DNA of 64,000 bases from Symploca sp. SIO1C2 (GCA_010672925.1 JAAHFP010000013.1:124001-188000), one strand, 5' to 3'. Positions 35,726 through 44,729 are shown, counted from the first letter of the stretch. Made by a program: numbers and translations. Notes: generated by a model not told the origin, from the letters alone.

Positions 35726-36259
35726 GGTGACCAAGAACTGTTGAGTAATTATACCTAAGCTATAGCCTAGGAAAGAAACAATACTGAGAAGCCAAAAAGC
35801 TGGCCATTCACCGTAACTTGCTGTCTGAAGATCGAGCCTTGCTAAGGTGCTAGCAGCGATGAGCACCAAAATACGGACAAAGACATCCAGGGAGCCAAGA
35901 ATAATAACTAACAAAAAAGAACCGACAATCACCGACAAAAAAGCTCTGAAGTCCGATTGTAGCCAACTAGAGTAACAGGTTTTAATGAGCCCAAAGGGAG
36001 CAGTCAAAGCCAAAGAAATTAGCAAAATACAAACTATCCCCTTCAACACAAACCACCAGGGAACATCCCATAGGGTAGGATTTACTCCTTCCACCCATAA
36101 AGAAGTTAAAATACTTTTATGAGCCTCAGCAGAGTTGTGGTTGTTGACTTCGCGTTGCCAAAGGGAGTTAGCTTCTACAGATATTAACCAACCGAAGACA
36201 AGATATGTAAATACCAGGAGTAGCAGCGAAGTCCAGGGTAGTTTTTTAAAAAACGACAT
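35717..36259 (-). CDS. Hypothetical integral membrane protein
   Basis: A 180-residue protein with about five hydrophobic helices: PWTSLLLLVFTYLVFGWLI, WFVLKGIVCILLISLALTA, two around residues 115-150, and FWLLSIVSFLGYSLGIITQ. A polar loop of about 45 residues follows the first helix. I recognise no family. The ATG at 36259 starts at the first helix; the longer frame to 36334 adds a non-hydrophobic leader. The gene overlaps its convergent neighbour by 9 bases. Confidence 0.6.
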   Translation of the reverse strand: MSFFKKLPWTSLLLLVFTYLVFGWLISVEANSLWQREVNNHNSAEAHKSILTSLWVEGVNPTLWDVPWWFVLKGIVCILLISLALTAPFGLIKTCYSSWLQSDFRAFLSVIVGSFLLVIILGSLDVFVRILVLIAASTLARLDLQTASYGEWPAFWLLSIVSFLGYSLGIITQQFLVTSI

Positions 36260-36431
36260 GGATCTTGACTGTTGCCTCTCCTTCGCAAAACTGCTACAGC
36301 AAATCTTAACTAAGTTTGTGATCAGGTTCACCAAGATTGGTTGATCTGGATCGCAATCTTGAGACTACTGATTGAGCATACTAGTTAACGATTAGACTCT
36401 AGCTAAGTCATCAATAAGGAACACATAACTT

Positions 36432-36467
36432 ACTGACAGTTTCTTGCACAGAGGCTGTCGGTTTTTT
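36432..36467 (+). terminator. Rho-independent terminator on the plus strand, unassigned transcript
   Basis: ACTGACAG and CTGTCGGT form an 8-bp stem (one G-U pair) around a 15-nt loop, followed directly by a run of six Ts. No plus-strand gene lies upstream within 700 bases, so it may end a small RNA transcribed from 36260-36430. Confidence 0.5.
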
Positions 36468-36565
36468 GTAGGCCAAGGACTCGCTACCTTCTCCTAGCTC
36501 CTATCTTACCTTTGGAGCTCTAGCTCAGCAATATGGATAGGTCGAGAATATGAGAACATTTGAAC

Positions 36566-36598
36566 TAAAAAATGCTCCTCCAGCAATGGTGCTGGAGG
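36566..36598 (-). terminator. Rho-independent terminator of apcD
   Basis: On the minus strand CCTCCAGCA-CCAT-TGCTGGAGG forms a perfect 9-bp stem with a 4-nt loop, followed by AGCATTTTTT. It lies about 35 bases after the apcD stop codon. Confidence 0.85.
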
Positions 36599-36631
36599 TT
36601 ACATCAAGTAAAAATAAAGTTTCCCCAATAA

Positions 36632-37117
36632 TTAGGACATACCTTGAATTAGGTAATCAAAGTAGGGAGCCGTTGCTTTAGCGTCTTCATCACTGAGCAA
36701 TCCTAAAGAAGCTTCTTTGAGGCAACTAATGGCATCAGCCATCCCTTCCATTGGCACACCCAGGGCATTGTACATTTCTCGTGCCCCAATCAGACCGATG
36801 GTTTCAATAGGTTCTTTATCACCAGCAAGAACTCCATAGGTAACCAGTCGCAGATACCAACCATAGTCCCGTAAACATTGTGCTCGCTCACGTTGACCAT
36901 AAGCATTACCCCCTGGCGAGATGTAATCAGGGTGTTTCTGCCAAAGCTGCTTACTGGCTTGCTGGACAATCTTTTTCTCGTTTTCTGATAGGGTGGATAC
37001 AATTTGCATCCGCTGATCACCAGTTTTCAAAAAATTCTCGATACTCTTGAGCTCACCGGAGCTAGGATATCGAAGCTCATCGTCTGCATTGAGAATAACT
37101 TGGCTAACTACGCTCAT
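36632..37117 (-). CDS. apcD: Allophycocyanin alpha-B subunit
   Basis: A 161-residue phycobiliprotein of the phycobilisome core. It replaces ApcA in one core trimer and acts as a terminal emitter passing excitation to the photosystems. Cys81 in [13 protein letters not shown] is the phycocyanobilin attachment site. The globin-like fold runs full length, ending DYLIQGMS. The N-terminus [24 protein letters not shown] is that of ApcD rather than ApcA. It is monocistronic, with its own terminator, as usual. This gene is strong evidence for a cyanobacterial source. Confidence 0.95.
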   Translation of the reverse strand: MSVVSQVILNADDELRYPSSGELKSIENFLKTGDQRMQIVSTLSENEKKIVQQASKQLWQKHPDYISPGGNAYGQRERAQCLRDYGWYLRLVTYGVLAGDKEPIETIGLIGAREMYNALGVPMEGMADAISCLKEASLGLLSDEDAKATAPYFDYLIQGMS

Positions 37118-37183
37118 ACTGTTTTATTAACTCAGATAATATTTGTAGTTTAGCGACTCTTGGTAACACAAATAAAGATTATT

Positions 37184-37222
37184 GGTCATTAGTCATTAGT
37201 CATTAGTCATTAGTCATTGGTC
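37184..37222. repeat. GTCATTA heptamer repeat
   Basis: Five to six GTCATTA/GTCATTG units lie upstream of apcD, next to the large nonamer array. Confidence 0.75.
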
Positions 37223-37228
37223 ATTTTT

Positions 37229-37633
37229 TCTTCCTCAGCTCCCTCAGCTTCCTCAGCTCCCTCAGCTTCCCCAGCTCCCTCAGCTCCCTCAGCTCCCTCA
37301 GCTTCCCCAGCTCCCTCAGCTTCCTCAGCTCCCTCAGCTTCCCCAGCTCCCTCAGCTCCCTCAGCTCCCTCAGCTTCCTCAGCTCCCTCAGCTCCCTCAG
37401 CTTCCTCAGCTTCCTCAGCTCCCTCAGCTCCCTCAGCTTCCTCAGCTCCCTCAGCTTCCCCAGCTCCCTCAGCTCCCTCAGCTTCCTCAGCTCCCTCAGC
37501 TTCCCCAGCTCCCTCAGCTCCCTCAGCTTCCTCAGCTCCCTCAGCTTCCCCAGCTCCCTCAGCTTCCTCAGCTCCCTCAGCTTCCCCAGCTCCCTCAGCT
37601 CCCTCAGCTCCCTCAGCTTCCTCAGCTCCCTAA
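37229..37633. repeat. Large nonamer array CAGCTCCCT
   Basis: About 405 bases, roughly 45 tandem 9-nt units mixing CAGCTCCCT, CAGCTTCCT and CAGCTTCCC, between the divergent apcD and rlmD genes. It ends about 25 bases before the rlmD start. All frames stay open on both strands, producing spurious Ser-Ala-Pro and Arg-Glu-Leu ORFs. The variant units recur in higher-order blocks, suggesting segmental duplication. Confidence 0.93.
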
Positions 37634-37656
37634 ACCGATAACTTCTCTTAAAATTG

Positions 37657-39033
37657 ATGAGCAACACCGCTTCCACTCCGGATGTTTGGCAACAAGGTCA
37701 ACTAATTGAAGTCACTATTACAGATCTCAGTGATAGTGGCGATGGTGTAGGACGTTTGGGCTCTCAGGTCGTTTTTGTGCCGAATACTGTAACTGGAGAT
37801 CAAGTTCTAGTTCGACTCTTACAGGTCAAACCCAACTACGCCAAGGGTAAACTACACCAGTTGTTAGAACCGTCTCCCCATCGCATTCGAGCCCGCTGCA
37901 TTGTGGCAGATAAATGTGGTGGTTGTCAGTGGCAGCATGTTGCTTGGGATTACCAGAAATTAGCGAAACATAATTTGGTGGTTCAAGCTTTAGAACGTAT
38001 TGGTGGTTTCAACTCAGCAACCGTTGCACCGATATTGACGGCGGTTGATTCTCTTGCCTATCGCAATAAGGCAACCTATCCCTTGAAAAGGTCAGCAACT
38101 GGTGAAATTCAGGCAGGTTATTACCAACAAGGTAGCCACCAAGTGATTAATCTCAATCAATGCCCTGTGCAAGATTCCCGCTTGAATCCCCTACTAGCTC
38201 AAATCAAGCAGGATATTCAACAAATGGGATGGTCAATTTACAATGAACAGCGCCACCAAGGAAAATTGCGCCATCTGTCCCTGCGCATTGGACGCCGTAC
38301 TGGTGAGACTCTACTAACCTTAATTACTACCGATTGGAATTTACAAAATTTAACAATTCAAGCTGAAAAATGGTTGAAGAGCTATCCCCAACTCGTGGGA
38401 GTCTGTATCAATCATAATCCTCATCGGACTAATGTCATATTTGGTGACCACACTCGGTGTGTTGCGGGAAAGCCCTACTTAAGGGAAGAGTTCGCTGGTC
38501 TGGAGTTCCAACTGCGACCTGAAACATTTTTTCAAGTTAATACAGAAGCAGCAGAAGCTCTGTTGGATGTCATTGCGACACAGCTAGTTCTTACTGGTAA
38601 TGAATTCTTAGTCGATGCTTACTGTGGCATTGGTACTTTTACTTTACCCCTAGCGCAACGGGTGCGACAGGTAATTGCTATAGAAAGGCAAACGGCATCA
38701 GTAGAGCAAGCCCAGCAGAATGCTCAGCTCAACGGTATCACCAATGTGAAGTTTCAGACAGGGACAGTGGAGAAGTTGCTACCACAACTAAGTGTTACAC
38801 CAGACTTGCTCTTACTAGACCCACCCCGTAAGGGATGTGCCAGTGCTGTGCTCAAAACTATTCTAGAGATTTTACCAACACGCATCATTTACCTCAGCTG
38901 TAAGCCAGCTACCCTGGCAAGGGATCTCAAACTCCTCTGCAAAACAGGCTGCTACCAGTTAACCTCTGTACAACCAGCTGATTTTTTCCCTCAAACTGCT
39001 CATGTCGAATGTGCTGCCTTCCTAGTACGTTGA
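37657..39033 (+). CDS. rlmD: 23S rRNA (uracil-C5)-methyltransferase, RlmD family
   Basis: A 458-residue SAM-dependent RNA methyltransferase. An N-terminal TRAM domain binds RNA (EVTITDLSDSGDGVGRL). The [4Fe-4S] cysteines are in RARCIVADKCGGCQWQHV (C-x5-C-x2-C), with a fourth in NLNQCPVQ. The SAM-binding motif is VDAYCGIGTFTLPLA, followed by LDPPRKGC. The catalytic cysteine is in YLSCKPATLARDL. It should methylate U1939 (or U747, as for RlmCD) of 23S rRNA. The ATG at 37657 is preferred to the TTG one codon earlier. Confidence 0.92.
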   Translation: MSNTASTPDVWQQGQLIEVTITDLSDSGDGVGRLGSQVVFVPNTVTGDQVLVRLLQVKPNYAKGKLHQLLEPSPHRIRARCIVADKCGGCQWQHVAWDYQKLAKHNLVVQALERIGGFNSATVAPILTAVDSLAYRNKATYPLKRSATGEIQAGYYQQGSHQVINLNQCPVQDSRLNPLLAQIKQDIQQMGWSIYNEQRHQGKLRHLSLRIGRRTGETLLTLITTDWNLQNLTIQAEKWLKSYPQLVGVCINHNPHRTNVIFGDHTRCVAGKPYLREEFAGLEFQLRPETFFQVNTEAAEALLDVIATQLVLTGNEFLVDAYCGIGTFTLPLAQRVRQVIAIERQTASVEQAQQNAQLNGITNVKFQTGTVEKLLPQLSVTPDLLLLDPPRKGCASAVLKTILEILPTRIIYLSCKPATLARDLKLLCKTGCYQLTSVQPADFFPQTAHVECAAFLVR

Positions 39034-39036
39034 GTT

Positions 39037-39278
39037 AAGCTGGGGGAGCTGGGAAAAAATCTATTCCACAGTTTTGGCTTAAATCCTTGATTTATAAGCA
39101 TCATAAGCAATAAGATAAGTTCTTTATTCCTTCTTACCTTGTTACTTATTACTTGCTACTTGTTACTTTCCTAGTGGTTTCGCTCGCCAAATTTTATGCT
39201 GTGTTACGCTACTACCTACCACCTGCCACCTACCACCCAGCACTTAGAGCCAGAGAACTGGTGTTTAAAAGCAGGTTT
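39037..39278. other. Intergenic region after rlmD
   Basis: Contains short TTACTTGTTACTT and ACCACCTACC repeats (39140-39240), and nothing coding that I can see. A promoter for the structured leader begins just after it. Confidence 0.4.
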
Positions 39279-39715
39279 TGATACAATGTTAAATAAGGTG
39301 TATTAAGTTACTTTTTCACACTGAACTCAATGAGAGGAACATCACCACTCTAAATTTCCAATAGTCAGCCGACTTCTAACTATTGAGTTGGAAGGCAGCG
39401 ACATCCCCAGAACACTCTGCTAAATCAGGTTCCCCAAGAGAACCACAATATGTTCGACCTGCCACAGGGCAAGTAGAATCAGATAACTAGTAGAGCACAA
39501 CTGACAATCAAAGAACATAAGGCGTCTCCGACAAAGAATTTAAAACCCTTACCCTGTTTAGGTGAAAGCCTAATCTCAGGAGATGTCTATTCAACTATAA
39601 AAACTATTGATGCCTGAGCCGTAATTTGTGGGTTTGGGAAAACCGTATTTAACAACACGGCAATTAGCCGTGACACATATTCCAGTACACCAAGTTAAAA
39701 CTAGAGGTTTATTGA
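39279..39715 (+). ncRNA. Candidate structured leader or ncRNA upstream of the RsbW-like gene
   Basis: An extended -10 box TGATACAAT (39279-39287) predicts a start near 39294. The following 420 bases have no ORF but several perfect hairpins: CAATAGT/ACTATTG (39359-39385), GGTTC/GAACC (39428-39444), TGCC/GGCA (39460-39471), TTAGGT-GAAA-GCCTAA (39558-39573), GGTTT-GGGA-AAACC (39631-39644), CACGGC/GCCGTG (39656-39672). Two loops are GNRA tetraloops. I match it to no known riboswitch. It may be a cis-regulatory leader or a separate small RNA. Confidence 0.4.
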
Positions 39716-40180
39716 GTGATTGCTACATCTTTGCGTCCAGCATCATTACGTCCGCTTGGACAAGGCTGGGAAACCATTAGCTTCGCTTCTACCCTCTACC
39801 TTTGCCCAATCCTCGACTTACTTTTGGAACACATTCCCTGTAAATGGCATCCAGAACTACGACTAGGATTACAAGAAGCATTGGTAAACGCGGCAAAACA
39901 CGGCAATAATTTAGACCCAAGTAAGACGGTAAAGGTTCAATATTCAGTAGTAAATCATGAATATTGGTGGATAATCTCAGACGAAGGCTCGGGTTTTCCC
40001 GCTCCCTATTGTGAACTCTCTGAGAACAGTGACGACTTACCCTGTGATGAATCAGAAAATGGCAGAGGCTTATGTCTCCTCCGCCAAATCTTTGATCAAG
40101 TACAGTGGAATCATCTGGGAACAGAAATAAGACTCTGCAAGCAGATGAACAGTCGTTCCAGATTGCCTCTAATTAGCTAA
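39716..40180 (+). CDS. RsbW-like anti-sigma regulatory ATPase domain protein
   Basis: A 154-residue protein with a single HATPase_c_2 (GHKL) domain, as in serine kinases/anti-sigma factors of the RsbW/SpoIIAB class. The N box is QEALVNAAKHGN, the G1 box is ISDEGSGF, and ENGRGLCLLRQIFDQV is the G2 region. It would bind ATP and phosphorylate an anti-sigma-antagonist or hold a sigma factor. No antagonist gene lies beside it. The GTG at 39716 follows AGAGG. It sits behind the long structured leader and ends 4 bases into the convergent small gene. Confidence 0.82.
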   Translation: MIATSLRPASLRPLGQGWETISFASTLYLCPILDLLLEHIPCKWHPELRLGLQEALVNAAKHGNNLDPSKTVKVQYSVVNHEYWWIISDEGSGFPAPYCELSENSDDLPCDESENGRGLCLLRQIFDQVQWNHLGTEIRLCKQMNSRSRLPLIS

Positions 40181-40461
40181 CGACGGTGATCCCCATGAGT
40201 TGGGCAGGGGGGAGCAGAGATTGAACGATCCAACCACCCTGAAGCCTGACAGAATCTAGCAAGAGCTTCCTCTGGCTTTTCTTTGAGTAGGAATACCAGA
40301 GCAGCAGCAGCTTGCTCACTGGCTCTAGCTCTACGGTTAGACTTTAATCGGTGCCAATCATTAGGGGTGATAGCTAAGCGCTCAGCTAATGCTTGAGCTA
40401 GTTCAATAGTGCTAACTTCCTTGAGGAGATCAGTTTTAGTCAATTGGCTCGGTTCAGGCAT
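40177..40461 (-). CDS. Conserved small cyanobacterial protein, 94 aa
   Basis: A 94-residue soluble helical protein. The composition and the C-terminal segment SGWLDRSISAPPCPTHGDH resemble a small conserved cyanobacterial family (possibly DUF6439) of unknown function. The HG/C-rich end might bind a metal. The ATG at 40461 is the only good start. It overlaps the convergent RsbW-like gene by 4 bases and is divergent from the next gene. Confidence 0.65.
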   Translation of the reverse strand: MPEPSQLTKTDLLKEVSTIELAQALAERLAITPNDWHRLKSNRRARASEQAAAALVFLLKEKPEEALARFCQASGWLDRSISAPPCPTHGDHRR

Positions 40462-40500
40462 AACTTAAGGTACACTCGTGTTTTCTCCACTGTATCGAAG

Positions 40501-40887
40501 ATGCCTCAACAACCGTTACCACCATCATCTCCAGAACCGAACCAGGAGGCTCGTAATACGCAGGAGTTTGAAGAAGCATTCTCCGATGTAGAGCGATCGC
40601 TTCAATCCCTCCTGGATCGTTATCATCAGGTACAACGGGATCAACAACAGCAAACTCAACTCCAGCAGCGTCGAGAGCAAATTAAGCGGGAATTGCACCG
40701 TACTAGTAATCGGCGATCGCTACAAGCTGAATTAAAGCGGATCAAAGAGCAGCTAGAAACCATAGAACTCAATTTGGAGAGTCAGTTATTTTCCTGGGGC
40801 AGTCTCAAGGAACCTTTTTGGCAAGCTATCCGCTTTGGAGGATTGGGTATTGCTATTGGTTGGATACTGAAGTCCTGTGCTAATTAG
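40501..40887 (+). CDS. Hypothetical coiled-coil protein with C-terminal membrane segment
   Basis: 128 residues. A polar N-terminus leads into a long coiled coil (RYHQVQRDQQQQTQLQQRREQIKRELHRT through LKRIKEQLETIELNLES). It ends with FGGLGIAIGWILKSC, a short membrane or membrane-associating helix. It resembles small cyanobacterial DUF-type proteins found next to the 94-residue protein. The ATG at 40501 is used; the earlier start at 40444 would overlap the divergent gene. The function is unknown. Confidence 0.6.
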   Translation: MPQQPLPPSSPEPNQEARNTQEFEEAFSDVERSLQSLLDRYHQVQRDQQQQTQLQQRREQIKRELHRTSNRRSLQAELKRIKEQLETIELNLESQLFSWGSLKEPFWQAIRFGGLGIAIGWILKSCAN

Positions 40888-41039
40888 GTGGTAGGTGATT
40901 GTCCAAATATAGAAGAACCCACCCCTAACCCCTCCAAGGAGAACTCCGAAACTCGGAAGGAAGCTTGTATCGTCAGCTTTTTCATCTTTATTCCCTACTT
41001 CTAGGCTACACTGGTCTGAAACATTGACCTAATGTCACC

Positions 41040-41834
41040 ATGTCTGCTAAGCTGACCTCCTCATCACCTCAAACGCTCAATATCGAGGAAGAATGGACTC
41101 CCTCACCACCACCAACAGATTTAATTTTTGACGACGGAGAACCATTGGAAAGTAATCGACACCGCATCGCCATGAATGTTCTGATTGAAGCTGTTCACCA
41201 AGCTTATCAAGGACGAGACGATTATTTTGCTGGTGGCAACATGTTCGTTTATTACAGTAGCCAACAAATACGCAATCGGGAGTTTAAGGGACCAGATTTC
41301 TTCGTAGCTTTAGATGTAGATGGGACAGTAGAGCGTCAAGGTTGGGTAGTTTGGGAAGAAGCAGGACGCTATCCTGATGTCATTGTGGAGTTAATGTCAC
41401 CTTCCACAGCTTCTCAGGATAAAGGAAAGAAAAAAGACCTTTATGAGCAAACCTTCAGAACCAGGGATTATTTTATTTATGATCCTTTTGATAAAAAATC
41501 ATTGCAAGGTTGGCATTTGGGAGGAAATTTACGCTACGAATCAATTGCACCAGATGAGAGGGGATGGTTGTGGTGCGAGAGTTTGGGATTGTGGTTAGGA
41601 ACTTGGGAAGGAATACTCACTAAGGAGAAAGCCAATTGGTTGCGCTTTTTTGATGGGGAGGGTAATTTAATATTGTTAGCTCAAGAGTTGGCTGAACAAG
41701 AGCGTCAACGAGCTGAACAGGAGTGTCAACGAGCTGAACAGGAGCGTCAACGAGCCGAACAAGCTGAATCTACTTTAGAAGAGTTACGAAATCGCCTCCA
41801 ACAAATGGGTATTGATCCTGATCAGGTGGGATAA
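41040..41834 (+). CDS. Uma2 family (DUF820) putative endonuclease
   Basis: 264 residues. The core (20-200) is the Uma2 restriction-endonuclease-like fold, with GPDFFVALDVDG and the PDVIVELMSPSTASQDKGKKKDLYE block carrying the PD-(D/E)XK residues (Asp and Glu of PDVIVE, Lys of the KKK run). The C-terminus is a coiled coil of AEQERQR heptads (about 225-250). Uma2 proteins are highly multicopy in cyanobacteria, and their biological target is unknown. The upstream spacer is ordinary. Confidence 0.88.
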   Translation: MSAKLTSSSPQTLNIEEEWTPSPPPTDLIFDDGEPLESNRHRIAMNVLIEAVHQAYQGRDDYFAGGNMFVYYSSQQIRNREFKGPDFFVALDVDGTVERQGWVVWEEAGRYPDVIVELMSPSTASQDKGKKKDLYEQTFRTRDYFIYDPFDKKSLQGWHLGGNLRYESIAPDERGWLWCESLGLWLGTWEGILTKEKANWLRFFDGEGNLILLAQELAEQERQRAEQECQRAEQERQRAEQAESTLEELRNRLQQMGIDPDQVG

Positions 41835-41870
41835 CGGATAGATTGGCAAATCTATTGTGTAGCCAAGACG

Positions 41871-44729
41871 ATGAATAAGCTCTGGTTAAAGCGATCGCTA
41901 AGTTTTTTGTTCAAGCTAAAATCTTATACCAGTTCCTGCAGAGGATTAAAATCAGTAATTCCTCGGCAGATGAGAGCATTAGTGCGCAATGTCACTAACC
42001 AAGTATCCCTCACCTTGATCTTTTTTGCCTTATTGGGCACAACAACTGCTTTCGCTGTCCATGCTTTGCCCTCAGTAGAACCACTCCAGTATCTCAGGGG
42101 GGAACCAAGTGCGGAGATATTCAATAGAACTACCAAAATAACAAAGGATAAAAATCCCTATTCCCTATTCCCTATTCCCCATTCCCAAACAACAAACAAC
42201 CAACAACCAACAACCAACAACAAACTCGCTCAACAACTCTACCAAACTGGTAGATTTCTCGAAGCAGCCAGGGTTTGGGAAGCAACGGCTGCAACTTTTG
42301 CTGAACAAGGAGATATGGTTGACCAAGCTCTCGTGTTGAGCCATCTGTGTTTGGCCTATCAGCAACTGGGAGAGTGGGAAGAAGCAGAAACTGCAATTAA
42401 CCAGAGCCTCAGCTTACTTAAAGATAACCAAAAACTAACAACTAACTACCAATTTATCTTGGCTCAAGTCCTGAATAACCAAGGTAATTTTCAACTAACT
42501 CAAGCACTGGCAGAGGAAGCTCTAAAAACTTGGCAAGCAGCGGAAGTTGCTTACGAAAGAGCTGGAGATTTGGTAGGAACCGTTGGCACTCAGCTCAATC
42601 AAGCCAAAGCTTTACAAGCCTTAGGGATGTACCGTCGTGCTCAAACCATTTTAGAAAGAGTAGAACAAACTCTGGCAAACCAACCCAATTCTCCTCTTAA
42701 AGCAGCAGGATTGCTCAACCTCGGCAATACCTTGCGCCTAATAGGAGATTTAACCAATGCTCAACCAGTCTTGGAACAAAGTTTAGCAGTAGCCAGAGCT
42801 TTCCCATCTCCTCCAGATATTCAGGCTGCACTATTGAGTCTGGGTAATATCTCCCGTGCTCAAAAAAATCTAACTGTGGCTCTGGAATTCTACCAAAAAG
42901 CTGCTGCTGTTTGTAACCAAGAAAAACCAGTTCAGTCTAATCCTGGAACAGCTCAAGCAGTTTGTCTGAGCAAACTGCAAGCTCAGCTTAATCAACTGAG
43001 TTTACTAGTGGAAACCGAACAATGGTCAGTTGCTCAAGGATTATTACCTCAAATTCAGACTCAGCTAACCAACTTGCCCCCAACTCGAATGGCAGTGTAT
43101 GGAAGAATTAACTTTGCTGAGAGTGTTATGAAACTCCCAGCAGGATTCTCTTCCTCTGCTCAAATTTTGGCTATTGCTGTTCAACAAGCACGAATTTTAC
43201 AAGATGCACGAGCCCAATCTTATGCCATTGGCAGCCTTGGTGGGTTATATCAACAAACCCACCAATGGTCTCAAGCGGAGAACTTAACTAGGCAAGCTCT
43301 GATGCTCGCCCAAGGAATTAATGCCCAAGACATTATATATCAGTGGCAATGGCAATTAGGGCGAATTTTCTGTAGAAATACGGAAACCTGTAATATACCC
43401 ACAGCCAATTTACCAGATGCCATCGTTGCTTATACTCAAGCTGTCAAAACTCTTACTTCTCTCCGCAGCGATTTAGTCGCCATCAATTCTGAAGCACAAT
43501 TTTCATTTCGGGAGTCTGTGGAACCCATCTATCGGGAGTTAGTGGCACTGCTCTTACAGCCTGATGCTACAACTGAACAGCAAGGGAACCATTCCTTATC
43601 CCCAGTTCCCAGCCAAAACCACCTGAAACAAGCCCGTGAGGTAATTGAATCCCTCCAGCTAGCACAACTAGAAAACTTCTTTCGGTCAGCTTGCTTAGAA
43701 GCTAAACCCCAGCTAATTGATGAGATTGATCCGACAGCAGCAGTTATCTACCCTATTATTTTACCTGAACGTTTAGCAGTTATCCTCTCCCTACCAGGAC
43801 AACCCTTACACTACTACAGCACTTTACTCCCTGAAGCAGAGGTAGAAAATACCATCAAGAAGATGCGCCAATCCCTGAGACGGACTTCCCTAAAACAAGA
43901 GCGTCTGCCCCTTGCCCAACAAATTTATGATTGGTTAGTTAAACCAGCTCAAGAGCAATTAATCAGTAGTGGTGTCCAGACCTTGGTATTCGTCCTTGAT
44001 GGTTCCTTGCGGAATTTACCGATGGCTGCCCTCCACGATGGGGAGCAGTATTTAGTGGAAAAGTACAATATCGCTTTGACTTCAGGTTTACAATTGCTAG
44101 AAGCGCGATCACTCCAACCAGAAGAATTTAAAGCGTTATTAGCAGGGCTGAGTGAATCCAACCAACCAGACTTTGTGCCCTTACCAGGAGTCAAGTCAGA
44201 ATTGGAGCAAATTAGAGCAAAAGTACCTTCTCAATTGCTTCTGAATCAAGAATTTACTAGTGATAGCCTCCAAGCCGAGATTGCTCGAACAAGTTTTCCT
44301 ATCGTTCACTTAGCTACTCATGGTCAGTTTAGTTCCAATCTTGAGGAAACATTCATCCTGACCTGGAATGGCAAAATCAAGATTGAGGATTTGAGAGATT
44401 TACTGGGCTCTCGTGAATCCGAGCTCTCTGAACCGATTGAATTGCTTATTCTCAGTGCCTGCCAAACAGCTAGTGGAGACCAACGAGCAGCTTTAGGATT
44501 AGCTGGAGTAGCGGTACGTTCTGGAGCACGCAGTACTCTTGCCACTCTATGGCCAGTACAAGACGAATCCACTGCTAGTCTAATGGTGCAGTTTTACCAA
44601 GAACTCCTTCAAGAAAATATTAGCAAAGCTGAGGCTCTCCGTCACGCTCAGGTAACCCTATTGAAACAGCCTCAGTACCAGCATCCTTTTTTCTGGGCTC
44701 CCTTTGTTTTAGTGGGGGGCTGGCTTTAA
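41871..44729 (+). CDS. TPR-CHAT protease-like protein with N-terminal repeat insertion
   Basis: A 952-residue protein with an N-terminal membrane/signal segment (VSLTLIFFALLGTTTAFAVHA, about 45-65). TPR arrays (about 120-480) and a helical linker follow, then a C-terminal CHAT domain (about 620-952) of the caspase fold. The catalytic dyad is visible: His in VHLATHGQF and Cys in LILSACQTASGD. Residues 95-118 (PYSLFPIPHSQTTNNQQPTTN) are encoded by intergenic-type repeats CCCTATTCC and AACAACC inserted between the signal segment and the TPRs. A DUF928 gene follows, a frequent neighbour of secreted CHAT proteins. The substrate is unknown. Confidence 0.87.
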   Translation: MNKLWLKRSLSFLFKLKSYTSSCRGLKSVIPRQMRALVRNVTNQVSLTLIFFALLGTTTAFAVHALPSVEPLQYLRGEPSAEIFNRTTKITKDKNPYSLFPIPHSQTTNNQQPTTNNKLAQQLYQTGRFLEAARVWEATAATFAEQGDMVDQALVLSHLCLAYQQLGEWEEAETAINQSLSLLKDNQKLTTNYQFILAQVLNNQGNFQLTQALAEEALKTWQAAEVAYERAGDLVGTVGTQLNQAKALQALGMYRRAQTILERVEQTLANQPNSPLKAAGLLNLGNTLRLIGDLTNAQPVLEQSLAVARAFPSPPDIQAALLSLGNISRAQKNLTVALEFYQKAAAVCNQEKPVQSNPGTAQAVCLSKLQAQLNQLSLLVETEQWSVAQGLLPQIQTQLTNLPPTRMAVYGRINFAESVMKLPAGFSSSAQILAIAVQQARILQDARAQSYAIGSLGGLYQQTHQWSQAENLTRQALMLAQGINAQDIIYQWQWQLGRIFCRNTETCNIPTANLPDAIVAYTQAVKTLTSLRSDLVAINSEAQFSFRESVEPIYRELVALLLQPDATTEQQGNHSLSPVPSQNHLKQAREVIESLQLAQLENFFRSACLEAKPQLIDEIDPTAAVIYPIILPERLAVILSLPGQPLHYYSTLLPEAEVENTIKKMRQSLRRTSLKQERLPLAQQIYDWLVKPAQEQLISSGVQTLVFVLDGSLRNLPMAALHDGEQYLVEKYNIALTSGLQLLEARSLQPEEFKALLAGLSESNQPDFVPLPGVKSELEQIRAKVPSQLLLNQEFTSDSLQAEIARTSFPIVHLATHGQFSSNLEETFILTWNGKIKIEDLRDLLGSRESELSEPIELLILSACQTASGDQRAALGLAGVAVRSGARSTLATLWPVQDESTASLMVQFYQELLQENISKAEALRHAQVTLLKQPQYQHPFFWAPFVLVGGWL
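42153..42225. repeat. Repeat insertion in the CHAT gene
   Basis: CCCTATT heptamers followed by CAACAAC-type units, about 73 bases, in frame within the CHAT coding sequence. It combines the same two repeat families as at 49938-50110 and 20617-20683. Confidence 0.8.

Noticed and set aside
36632-37117. ApcA (main allophycocyanin alpha subunit)
   Set aside because: The N-terminus and isolated location fit ApcD; apcA is normally followed by apcB and apcC.
37229-37633. CRISPR array
   Set aside because: Units are 9 nt with no unique spacers; no cas genes lie nearby.
37217-37676. ORFs of 138 and 151 residues on opposite strands (Ser-Ala-Pro and Arg-Glu-Leu repeats)
   Set aside because: Both are readings of the 9-nt tandem array. 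A unit length divisible by three keeps every frame open, and there are no ribosome-binding sites.
39279-39715. Cobalamin, TPP or SAM riboswitch, group I/II intron, or tmRNA
   Set aside because: Short matches such as GCCAC occur, but the conserved cores of these classes are absent in the right order.
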